A DNA stretch of 64,000 nucleotides from Conus ventricosus (taxonomy: Eukaryota > Mollusca > Gastropoda > Neogastropoda > Conidae), in assembly GCA_018398815.1 (NCBI GenBank), contig CM031610.1, positions 28,979,910-29,043,909 of the forward strand. The letters are read 5' to 3'. Both the position numbers and the translations under genes were made by a program. This document shows, piece by piece, positions 38,101-51,100 of this stretch (position 1 is its first letter; each line of letters begins with the position of its first letter). Below the pieces are notes generated by a model. The model saw only the letters and a program-made list of their open reading frames with translations, was not told the origin of the DNA and ran no database searches.

Positions 38101-41100
38101 AAAGACCAAAGAGGAGTAAACACAAAGTAACCCATCTTGAAACCCATCTTATCACAGATAAGATTCTGGCACACAAAGTGCCAATGACTAATGCATCCTA
38201 CTACAACAGATAAAAGCATCCTTCAAGAGCCAGCTCAGTTTATTTTTTCCCTTGGCCACTGACTTTTACCCAATGAACACTTACAATGCTCATTTCCCAA
38301 AGACGGGTACACTATCAAAGATTCTGCTTGTCTTTACTTTCCCACAAACATTGGCATGTGCAACGACAGGGCACACAATCAGGCAGCCTACTCACTGTGT
38401 CCTTCCCATAGACATTGATATGTTCCACCAGCCTCCACAGTTCCTTGGGCACCATGTACAGACGACCCCCCGTCTTGGACAGGTCAACACGACCCAGGCT
38501 GCCTGGCTGTTCCTGCAACCACCACTTCCAGATACTGACAGGTTCTCATTATGTGGACATAAAGGAAATTTGTCATGATACAGTTGTTGTTTTTTGTATA
38601 TTACAAAGACTATGTACACTCCAAAGCTATGATTTTCTGAGCCCATGCAGACCACTGATTCAAGAAAATTGCCAGGATATTTAAAAGGTAGATTTCGAAT
38701 TTTCAAGTGCAGGTAATGGATGAGAGAACCTGAACATTCAAACCAGACCTTCAAAAACATCAAAGAATAACCCTGAAATGAATTTCTAGCATCCCATCTT
38801 CAATGCAAAGTCCTAATTACTTCTCTTGAACTTGATTGCATCTTCACGTTCTTTTCACATTGTTCAATAAGGTTTGCTGTAAGGATTTTTTTTTTATGGA
38901 GGAATCCTCAAAGCTGATGGCATTGTGTCAAACTAAAGGCAACCCAAGGCCTTGAAAACAGGCTTCAAACATCAAGGAGGCACCAGCTGTTGCAATGGTT
39001 AGCATAATGAATTGTGGGTTTCGAGGTCCTGGGTTCGATTCTCATCAGAGGCATTTATTTGTATGTGACTGGTTCCTATCCCTGCCTGAGTTTGTTATAG
39101 GCTCAAATGGGAAGACCGGAGCCACACTGCTGCATTTCATTCATTAAATGACCACATCTGACAGAGTATTGCTCAAGTTTCCTGACCAACATTGCAGGAG
39201 TCTGTATCACTTGGGCCTGGTTGATGCCAGGACATTCTGTGAAAGTGTAGAGTCGGTGGCCTAGTCCTGCAGTCTCTGACCACAATAGAACTCAGTGGTA
39301 TCGTCTTCATCATCTTCATCCATGTCGATCAGCACACACACAAAAAAGTTGCAAATTCTGCGGCCCTTCTTGCCTCGTTCTCTTGGTTACAAAAGCTTTC
39401 ATTTCCTCTCCACGTCTATGCCTGTGGTAAGTTCATGTCAGGGTTGTGTGTACTGGTAAGTTCATGTCGTGGTTGTGTGTGCTGGTAAGTTCATGTCAGG
39501 GTTGTATGTACTGGTAAGTTCATGTCAGGGTGGTGTGTACTGGTAAGTTCATGTCAGGGTTGTATGTACTGGTAAGTTCATGTCAGGGTGGTGTGTACTG
39601 GTAAGTTCATGTCAGGGTTGTGTGTACTGGAAAGTTCATGTCAGGGTTGTTTTGTACTGGTAAGTTCATGTCAGGGTTGTATGTACTGGTAAGTTCATGT
39701 CAGGGTTGTGTGTACTGGTAAGTTCATGTCGTGGTTGTGTGTGCTGGTAAGTTCATGTCAGGGTTGTGTGTACTGTTAAGTTCATGTCGTGGTTGTGTGT
39801 ACTGGTAAGTTCATGTCGTGGTGTGTGTGCTGGTAAGTTCATGTCAGGGTGGTGTGTGCTGGTAAGTTCATGTCAGGGTTGTATGTACTGGTAAGTTCAT
39901 GTCAGGGTGGTGTGTACTGGTAAGTTCATGTCAGGGTTGTGTGTACTGTTAAGTTCATGTCAGGGTTGTGTGTACTGGTAAGTTCATGTCAGGGTGGTGT
40001 GTACTGGTAAGTTCATGTCAGGGTTGTGTGTACTGGTAAGTTCATGTCAGGGTTGTGTGTACTGGTAAGTTCATGTCAGGGTTGTTTGTGCTGGTAAGTT
40101 CATGTCAGGGTTGTATGTACTGGTAAGTTCATGTCAGGGTGGTGTGTACTGGTAAGTTCATGTCAGGGTGGTGTGTACTGGTAAGTTCATGTCAGGGTGG
40201 TGTGTACTGGTAAGTTCATGTCAGGGTTGTGTGTACTGGTAAGTTCATGTCAGGGTGGTGTGTACTGGTAAGTTCATGTCAGGGTTGTATGTACTGGCAA
40301 GTGCATGTCAGGGTGGTGTGTACTGGTAAGTTCATGTCAGGGTGGTGTGTACTGGTAAGTTCATGTCAGGGTTGTGTGTGCTGGTAAGTTCATGTCAGGG
40401 TTGTGTGTACTGGTAAGTTCATGTCAGGGTTGTGTGTACTGGAAAGTTCATGTCAGGGTGGTGTGTACTGGTAAGTTCATGTCAGGGTTGTGTGTACTGG
40501 TAAGTTCATGTCAGGGTTGTTTGTGCTGGTAAGTTCATGTCAGGGTTGTGTGTACTGGTAAGTTCATGGGGATTGTTGTTGGACAGCTATGTTGGCACCT
40601 CCTGGAGGAGTACACCCATGGACACACACGCTCCACAACCGGCATTTCTTGTAGTCAGTAGGGGTCTCAGACGGCAGTGTCTGCGCATGCCGGATAAGAA
40701 CAGAACACCACTGAACACCACAAAGTGACTCAGCAGTAGTGCAGTGTATCATCCTCATGACAACTTGCTGACGTCTACTCCTGTGGATTGCAGGGCCCGG
40801 GCTGCAGCAGGACAAGCCAGGGAGCAGCTGTGGATGAGAATTCCGACTGAGCGGGATGGGAGTAACGCCATTGTGTGACATGAAAGATGACCAAAAAAAA
40901 CCCAAGAAAATCAAGGAAGTTCAAAGAGAAACAGAAAGCATTAAGACCCCTCAATGAAGATAAATGAGAGAGCACTCACGATCTCTACCAGCTGATCCAC
41001 AGGCACCTCTCGAATAGGACTGTGCATCTGTATCAGGGCTTCCAGGGAGGACCGAAGGAACTGGACAGATAGTTGCCTCCCACAGTGACCTGATCAACGT

Positions 41101-43933
41101 CAAGGAGCTGTATACATTCTGTTAGTTATAGCTGAAAGACACAGACGAAAAAGTTGTGAAGTGTAGTGTATCTTTGGAGAATATAAAGAACAGTTTTGTC
41201 TAAAGAGCAATATTTACCAAGAAAAAGTATTTACTTGTCACCTGTATATTACCGTTCTTGATTTTCAGCATATGCTAAGCGATACTGAAGCATATGCTGG
41301 AGTGATGATTGCACACATTAGAGTGCTTGCATATACATACTGAGAGAGTATGTAGGTGTATCAGTGCATGTTTGTGAGCGAGTGAGTGTGTGTGTGTGTG
41401 TATGCGAGTGTGTCCATATATTCACACTACATACTGTGCAAATAAATCTATACTTCACTGATGTCAAAAAAAAAGATTCCCTCCCTTTAATTACTTGTTT
41501 CTCAGAAACATGACTCTCTTTGTCTACCCAAGCTTTAGAACAAAAAAACGCAGGTTCAGTGAGTGCAGGCTTGAAGGGGCTAATAGCAACACGAAGAGCA
41601 AACCGAACTATGTTTGAACATGGCACAATGAAAGTGAACTCACTAAGACTGATCACTCTCACTGCCTCCTTGAGTAGGGAGGCAAAGCTAGCTCCCTATT
41701 CTCCCCATTTCTTTTTGGGGTGGGGGGGGGATCATGATAGTATGGCCATGTTCCACACCCAGTAAGGATAAGGCATTTGTCTGGACAGGTAAGTATGACA
41801 AAAAGTCCCTACCTTCAGACTCATTTTTTTCTGGAACATCTTTCTTTTCTGTTTATGCTAGATCTATCTCCCAGTAAAGTTTCCCACTCTCCTAAGATCC
41901 TTTTTTTTTTTTTTAAAGGATTCTTGGAAATCATTATTGATTTTGATTTTGGTCTCTATACAACTGTCTGTCAATGCCACAAGGAGTAGTCTCAACATGA
42001 CTAGCATCATCATCATCATCACCTATTACCCCTCCTGGGGTACAGGCCGCCAACCAACGACTTCCAGGCATCTCTGTCCTGGGTTCTTCTTTCCAGCTGG
42101 TTCCAAGTCACCCCCTTGTTCCTGATGTCTGCTTCCAGGTCCCTGCGCCAGGTGCTCCTTGGTCGATCTCTTTTTCGTTTTCCTTAGGGGTTCCATGTCA
42201 GGGCTTGTCTGGTGACTAGTATCGCAGAATGTAAATTAAATTTGTAAATTAACTGCGTCATTTTCTTCACAATTCTTCTTCTCTTCTTCCCTACCCCATC
42301 TTTCATCCACTAGTCACTTCTGAAGTTTCTGTGTCATTTCTAATGAGGTTGAGAGACACACAGGCAAAGGATACAAAGATGTCCTTGCCCCCATGCAGAT
42401 GAAGGACCAGAATGTCCTCCAGATTGCCTGTGCCGCTGTTAAGAGATCCCACCGTGTTCTTGTCCACGTACACCTCCAACTGAACGTCACACGACAGACC
42501 TGTTGGATAACACATTATTGTATGTCACACAACAGACCATGATACATTAATGTATGTCTCGCACAATAAACCTCATCACTTTGCAGTAGGTCATACAACA
42601 GATCGCAATTATTGTGTGTCACATAACAAATCGCAACACATCACTGTATACTACACAACAGGCCAAAACGCATTATTGTGTGTCACATCACAGACCACGA
42701 CACATTACTGTATGTGATACAATATATCAAAGCATTATTATATGTCACATAGTTACTCACGTCATGTGATAGTTACTCATGTCATGTGACTGACCTCCCA
42801 GACAACATACTGTTCAATGCCACACATGAGCATCATATGTTCTCTAATAAGCATGCCATTCTAAAATACAACTCACATCACACACACACACACACACACA
42901 TACACACACACACACATTCATACACACGCACACGTATGCACACACATACATACACACACACAAAGTAACAGAGGCACCAAAGAAAAAAAAAAATGACAGA
43001 TCACAGGTGTAAAAAAAATCTTCACAGGTCATTGAATAACACTGAAATTTCAGAATCCCTCCAAATTTCATTCCTACATTTTACGATCATAGAAAACAAG
43101 ACAAGCCAAAAGAGAGACAAAAGAAAAAGATGCTGACAATGGCAATATAAACTCTTTTCCATCCCTCCCTCACCTGGTTTGATGACGTCTTTGTAGGGAG
43201 TGACAGCCAGCCAGGGCTTGCTGTAACTGGCATCATCCAGCTTCTTGATGAACTCGAACTCCACATAGGCCTGTTAGCACATTGATGTGGACACATCAAC
43301 TCCCTTTTCAGTCTCTGCTTTTCCTTCCGCTATGTAAAGAGCCCGACTACACCACTATGACATTTCACAGTAGGCATCTTTCTAACGACAGCATCAACGC
43401 AAAATGTCACATTTCATAAACCAGAATGCAGAAGTAAAATTGATCCCTGCATGCCGTCATGGTGGGCTGAAAATTAATGGGGAGAAAAAAAAGGCTTACA
43501 GACAATGGTTCTCCTGAATTCAGAATCACGAAAGTTCAACAAATGGATCATATCGTTTGTGTTTTAATCCAATACCACGTTGATAAATCAAGACTGTATC
43601 TAATTAAAAATGCGCGTTTCACCTCCTCTTCTCTGTTAGGGCTGCATCTCAAAGATCATATTTGATTTCTTATGCTGGACAGGTGAAGATCCACTCCCTA
43701 CCTGCCTCTCCCATCCCCATTTCTACAACCCTCCTGAGAGTGATACTTTTCCCCTGGACTTCTGCCCACTGAAAATCATGCCTTTTGTTCCATGAAAATT
43801 ATGGTTTCAATCCTCCCTTCCAACATCCCTCTAAAATTAGGGCTATCTTTTCTGATAAGTGTTTCTGGATTAATGTTTATCATTTTCTCTTTAATCACAA
43901 CAAACAGAAACACACACACGCACGCACGCACAC

Positions 43934-43965
<32 letters not shown>

Positions 43966-46900
43966 CACACACACACGCACACACACGCACACACACACAG
44001 AGCATCAACAAGAACAAAAACCGTTACCTGCCCCACATTAGCAATGGTGATGGTTTCCACCTGGGGTTCTATAAACTTCACGTCTTTGAAATGGCACTGG
44101 AATCATACCCAACATTATGATCACACTTGTGTATGTACCCACACAGTCATGCACACATGCCCACATACATGCACTCTAATACAAACTAAAATAATTTTAC
44201 CTTTGGAGGTAATGATGATAAAATAAAATTCAAGAGCAGACAACACTGAACAATTAGTTCCAGTTGTAATAAGTGAATATAATCAGTAAATTGTTAGGAC
44301 TTAAACAACAAGTAAAAAAAAAAATTCCAACCCTTCCACTTCTTTTCCATTCACTTACTCATTTATACACACACACACACACACACACACACTCTCTCTC
44401 TCTCTCTCCCTTCCATTATATGTCAAATCCATCAAGTCTCTTACCGCAAAAACTCAAACCATGCACACACTGGTATATGTTTATGTGTGTATGTTTATGC
44501 ATGCATTGCAAATGTGTTTCCTGTTTGAGCTTTTGTGTATTTTCTTACATGCACTGATACGTACATATCTGCCTGGGGCATGCATGCACTCTAAAAACAT
44601 TTTAAAGTAGCCACACATGCACTGAACAGACCACAAGCAGTTTACCTCCGTCTTGTCCAGTTTGATCTGAGGTAGATACTCATTCTCAATGCGGTCCAGC
44701 TTCTTCATGATGTCTTCGTAGGTCTTCTTGTATCGCTTTTCATCTATCACTTTGATCTGCAAGGTCAAGGCATGTGACATATCTTTATGCTCTTTGGACT
44801 CTGAAGCCAGAATATTCATGTCTTTTGAGGGTATTTTCTCTTATATTATATATAGTGTACTGCTTTCCACACATTACTTTCAGAGTTTATATTTCACAGC
44901 TTTTTTTTTTACCTTCTCTAGACTGTTTTGCACGTCTTCAAACCCGATGTGCTGTTTGGTCACTGTTCTTCTCTCACTACATTTAACACAGGTTTTCTTT
45001 CTTTTCTTTCTTTCTGCGTGCGCAGGCTGATACTCCTGCGGACACTCCCTGTATAGCCAGGCAGTGGAGTTTTGTGTGTATGACCCTTTTTATCCGCCAT
45101 TAAGGCAGCCATTACTCCATCTTCGGGGAAAACACAGGTTTAAATACACATCTTTTCCACGATAAGTAAAATATATGAAGCCTGCATGATTATGAGTTGC
45201 TTATGAATGTACATGTCTATGCTTACTGCACATGTGAGGTACACGTGAATAAATGATTGACTCATGCAAATCGTGTCGTGACTTTGTGAAAGTGAAAACA
45301 CATAGCAACTGACTAGCGAGCACATTTTTGTACCTTTTTTCAGCTGGTTTTCTTTCCATCTCCCATATCAAGAAAGAGATATGTACCTTTTTTTCAGCTG
45401 GTTTTCTTTCCCATCTCCCATATCAGAGAAGAGATATGTACCTTTTTTCAGCTGGTTTTCTTTCCCATCTCCCATATTAAGAAAAGTCAATGCATAAAAC
45501 AGGAATGCTAAAGTGCCATCATGGATTTTTGACTCACAATTATCTCATTCCAATTATCTCATTCATGACCACATCATGGGTTCATTCTGCTACAATGTTA
45601 TGTGTCAGCAGTCCACATGAACCTATCGATCATGTCGGATCAAATCTGGTCACTGTACCTCAAAGCACAGAACATATGGCACTAACGCCAAGTGTTCAGC
45701 CACGTTTGGGTTCAAAACACACCTGAACCTGACAATACATCCCCCCAAGGACAATGACTGCTTCCTGAAAACACCGGGACCTCAGATGCAAAATAAAAAG
45801 TTAAAACAAATGCATCTAAAATTGAAAGTTTAAATTATTTGTTTAAATTCTGTCCATGACACAGGGCACATACAGTGCATTTCCTGGCAGTTCTCATCCA
45901 AACTCACCTCCACTTCAAAGTTGGCTGAAACAGGTTTGTGGTCACTGATGCGCAACTGAGGATGGGAGTCATAGCGCAGTTGGCGAATCCCAACCCCTTG
46001 CCACAGAATCCTGTCACACCATGCTGGTATCCGACTTTTCTCACTGAAATTACCCATGAGTCAGACCTCAGTATGTTACAAGACTTCCAGCAATGGTCAA
46101 AAATTCTGTCCCAAAACAACAATACAAAAAGCAAAAAAAAGTACCTGTTTTGTTGAGGTGAACAATTCACTTTACCTGTCAACTCAGTACTGCTGAACAT
46201 TCTAATTCTGGCATCACGTACATATGGTTTTAATTGTTTTCTTTTTACGTGGTAGACTTCAATCACATCGTGCAGCAAGGCATTTCCGACCATGATGTTA
46301 AATCAATCTTGTAATCTGTCAGCTTAGTGCGTTCATGTCTTTTGTTCATAATAATCAGCACCTATTTCTCTACAGTTTGTCCACCCATTCCATATAGAAA
46401 AGCAGTTATTATGTACGTTGAGAGACCATCTAGGGATCAGCAATGACATCAAGCCATCCTGGATTAAATATGTCTGGATTTCAAATAGGACAAATAATTC
46501 ACTGACAAACTGTTTATTCATCATTGAGCACAATTGTCACTAAACAGCTACTATGTAACCAATGTAACCCTGTCCCCCCTACAATCTCCACTTTCTTCCT
46601 CGCACCCCAAGAACTCAATCATTCATCCTGCTCTCAAATGCTATCAATTGTTCAGTCATTTTTCTATGATCTCCTCCTCACAAATTCCCACCATATCTAT
46701 ATTTTTTTTTTTTTTTTTTTTTTTTGCTGTCCCAACCTCTGCGCTACCTCAGAGGCAGTGCACCCACGCCGCTCATTCCGACACCCCGTCCACAGCCATA
46801 GCCCGGCTGGCCCCGCCGCAGCCCCGGCACCAGCAATCCACAAGGAGCAGTCAATGTCAAGTCGTCATGAGGCAACCCACCGGAGGAGACACTGCACTGC

Positions 46901-48089
46901 TGCCGAGTCACTTCGGTGGTGTTCAGTGGCGCCTGTTCTGATCTAACATACGCAGGACACCACCTACTAAGCCCCCTACTGACGACAATAATTGCTTAGT
47001 CGCGGAGCCGGCGTGAGTGAGCTCTCCCTCCGGAGGGTGCCACCCCGTCCGTCCAACGACAGCCCCATGGACTCGCCGATACCGGTGACCCCGACGGAAG
47101 CAAACCAAGGCCACAGACGCGGAGAAGACATCGAAACTGAGGTCACCATGAGAGCAGGGCATGAAGGGCCACAGAATTTGAGACATTTTTTTTTTTTTTT
47201 AATGCTGATCAATGGGAATGAGGATGATTAAGATGATGCTACGGATTTCCATTTCGGTCTGAGACTACATGACAGGGCTGTACTCTACGCTTCCTTTCAT
47301 AATATATCCTGGCATCAACCAGGCCCGAGAGATACAGGCACCTGCAGTGTTGGTCAGGAAATTTGAGCAACACTCTCAGAAACGCATCCATTAAGTGGAT
47401 GAAACTCCACTGTGTGGTCCCAGTCTTCCAACTGAGTCCGCAGCAAACTCAACTCTGGGTAGGAGCCGGTCGGGGCAGAAAAAACCCACATGACTCTGAT
47501 GGGATTCGAACCCACGACCTCCCAGCCGGGAGTCCGCGACGCTAACCACTTCGCCACGGCGGCTGGTCCACCATATCTATATATAGGAATATAGGTTTCT
47601 GGATTCTGGATTCGACATTAGAAAAGTACATCTGTATTGGGCCTACCGTAATCTCTTCTTTTTAAACACATCCAACATTTATATTCCTCCTCCTATCATT
47701 TCCTCTTCCATTTGTCTGGGATTAAAAAAAAAAAAAAAGGTATCAAAGCACAAGAGTTCTTACTGGGGGGAAAGCCTATACTGACTGTTTAACTGTTTCT
47801 GTAATTATTCTGCTTCCATCTGTCTTCACTCTGCACTTAAAAGCTTCCTACCTGGTGTCGTAGACGTCCGTGCCTGTATCGAACTTGTAGGTGGGGTCAA
47901 AGGTGATCATGCCTTCCTCAAACCCACGGAATACATCGGTGCGACCCAGCTGATTGCACAACTGGAACAGGACCAGTGATCACTGCATGTTATAATAAGT
48001 GCCTATGTATGGGGAAAGTAAGTCATGATGAATCATGGGCTATTGCACCAGATGACTGAATATCACGTATATATATCTAAATCAAAATA

Positions 48090-48153
<64 letters not shown>

Positions 48154-51100
48154 CGCGCGCGTGTGCGTGTGTGTGTGTGTATAAGGTAAGGTAACGTAAG
48201 GTGATAATGCATACAGCCCAGCCAACCGCAATGGGTTATATCAGGACTGTTATCACTTTCAAGTCAACTCACAACAAAAAACAAACAAAAAAATTCACAC
48301 AACCTTTAAATTACACCTTCTTAAAATACACCAGAACCTTCGTTAAAAATCCTTCTTCCGTAAAATCGTAAATCAGATGAAAAATATTATCTCTTTCAGA
48401 AATTCAAAAATCACATCAGGTGGGACATGTCTGAACAAGGTTTTCATGGAGTCTGCTGTAAAATGTTTATGTCTCACATCATGTAAATCCCAACACTCTA
48501 AAAGAATATGTTTCACTGTGAGCGGTTCATGACATGGAATGCACCACAGAGCTTCTTCACCTTTTAAAAGATAAGAATGGGAGTAAAAGGAGTGGCTTGT
48601 ACGCAAATGGCACAAAACTGTTTCTTCTTTACAGCTGCCTCAAGAACATGGCAAAAGCTGTTTCAGGTTTGGACAGATTTTGTACAATCTGTTATCCATC
48701 TGCGAGTTCCATTCCTCTTGCCAGAGGTCTTTGACGTAAGCCTGTGTTTTGGGTTTCAGATCAGTGTGACGGATAGACAACCTGCTCAACTCTATCTTTG
48801 TGGCACTCTTGGCAAGTTGATCAACCACCTCGTTGCCTTGAATGCCCACATGGCTGGGAACCCAAGCAAAAACTACGTTGTATCCATCTGATTTCAGAGT
48901 GGTGTACAGTTCGAATAATTTCAACAGTTGAGGGTGTTTGAGCCTACAGCTGGCAGCACACGCATGCATGCCCACATCTGTGGCATGTCTGCATCAACAG
49001 ATAACTGTGTCTACAAAGTTTGTCGTCTCCATCTCACTCTCTCTCTCTCTGTCTCTCCCCCTTCAAACAAACCAGAAAAAAAAAGAAAAAAAAGCAGCAT
49101 GGAACCCACCTGGTCAGCGCTGATCAGGATTTTGTACTGCCGATTCTGAATGAATCCCTTCACCTCCTCCACGCTGTAGTTGGAGATGCGATAGTTCAGG
49201 TCACCAATCCAGAATATCAAGCTGCCATCAAAAAGTGATTCTTTCAATGGATTCATTAACTCCATCGACACCGCACTTCAACCACAAGTTGCCCAAGTAA
49301 CTGATCTCATGATAGCAAAGGGAACTGGCATGATGAAGAGCACCATCTGAAGGTTTGCTAAAGGTTCCTTTTTCTTTTTTTTATATGTTCACTCCAATCT
49401 CTGTGTGCAGTGTTCGTCAGGTTTATTGAAATGATGGAAAAAGAAAGGTAATCAAGAACACGTAACTTAGCTTAACAAGGCATGTATAAAAACACAGGCT
49501 CAAGGGACATAAGCCGCATATTTTCTAATATATCTAGCATAAATCTTGTAAGACAGCTGTTACAAGTTTATCTCTACCACAATGGCACATGTGAAGTAAG
49601 ATGATTTACAAGGAAATGAAGTACTTATTTGTTCAACCTCCAAGATTTTGATTTTTGTAGACAAAGTGCTTGATCCAAAAATCTAACAACAAGAATCTGT
49701 TGGTGCACGCTGGCTTAAATATCATCAAGGCATACATTTCAGATGTCATTTTTTGCCTCAAGTGACGAATTTTTTTGCAGACAACAACACCTGGCAGGAG
49801 GACTGGAGTGCGGACACCAGGCAGATGTTACAGCTGGGTGAAATGAAAATAATTGCCCAGGACGGTCGTTAGTGGGCGTTGTTGAATGACCTAAGCCTGG
49901 CTAAGAAATGAGCCTAAGTAAGTAAGTAAGTAAATGATGATCCTCCTCTCAAGGCGATAAGATGGACTAGGTTTAAACTTCATAAACATATGCACATCTA
50001 GTTTTCGCATATTGTTTAGCATAAAAGTTAACACTTGCTAGGTAAGTAAGTAATCCAACTGAACTGTTTATAAGCTATGTCTTTTGAATTTAGCCTGCTA
50101 TATACTCTTTTCACAATAAAATCTTGTTTACTTAGAATCAACCAACAGCAAAGCAAAAACCAGCGCACTAAATGACATCCTATGAACAAAACCATCTGCG
50201 CGAAAATACACCTACACACAAACTCTCTTCTTACTTTCTACCCTATTACCCTCATCCACTCATGATCCCCCTGTATAACAAACTCATACAGTTCTCTCAG
50301 ACTCACTCATGTTCCCCTATTGTCAATGGTGGAACGAACTGTTTGAACCGTGTCTTTCCCAGATGTCTCTGTAGTCCTGTACAAAAGAAGACAAAAATTA
50401 TGTCACATATTACACATCCGATTTCATCCTACAAACGGAAAGAACAGACATTCTGGGCTCAAAAAGTGAAAGGCCACTTCAGATATCGCGCACCACGACA
50501 ACAAAAACTGAATGAATAAATACGTACGTAAATACACTGAATAAACATTTCTGAAAATGTTTGATTTTTATGGGCATAATATAAACAGATAATGTGTCTT
50601 TTGTCCAGAGTTGTTTGTAGCCGAGTATGAATCATTGCGACATGCAAACGTAACATGAAAAATTACCCGAGTTCAGCTCATTTAAAAAACAGACAAGCTT
50701 ATCTGGATGCCTATGCTGCATGTTCAAGACAAGACATTTCAAAGAACAGTTCTCCCATGTTTTGCTTGCACACAGAAATAAACAGCCATGTGGTATCATC
50801 AAAGTGAGCATGCTACCAAAAACAAGACTTGAGAAAGCAGACAGAGGAAGAGCCGTGGAATGGATCCAAGAAACAGTGGGAGTGAGGCAAATCTGAAGAC
50901 GACTTCGTGTGACCCACTCACTCATCCCAAAACTATGAACACACACGTCTGCCTGCATTTTGCTTCCTTTGTGTTGCATATCTAAAGTTGTTGGCATCCG
51001 TTAGTCTCGGGAGACGATGGATTTGCGCGCGCCCTTTACAAATGTTTCCTTTGGTCATACAGCGTCTGCTGTGGCTGTATAGACCCACATGGGAGTGGCA

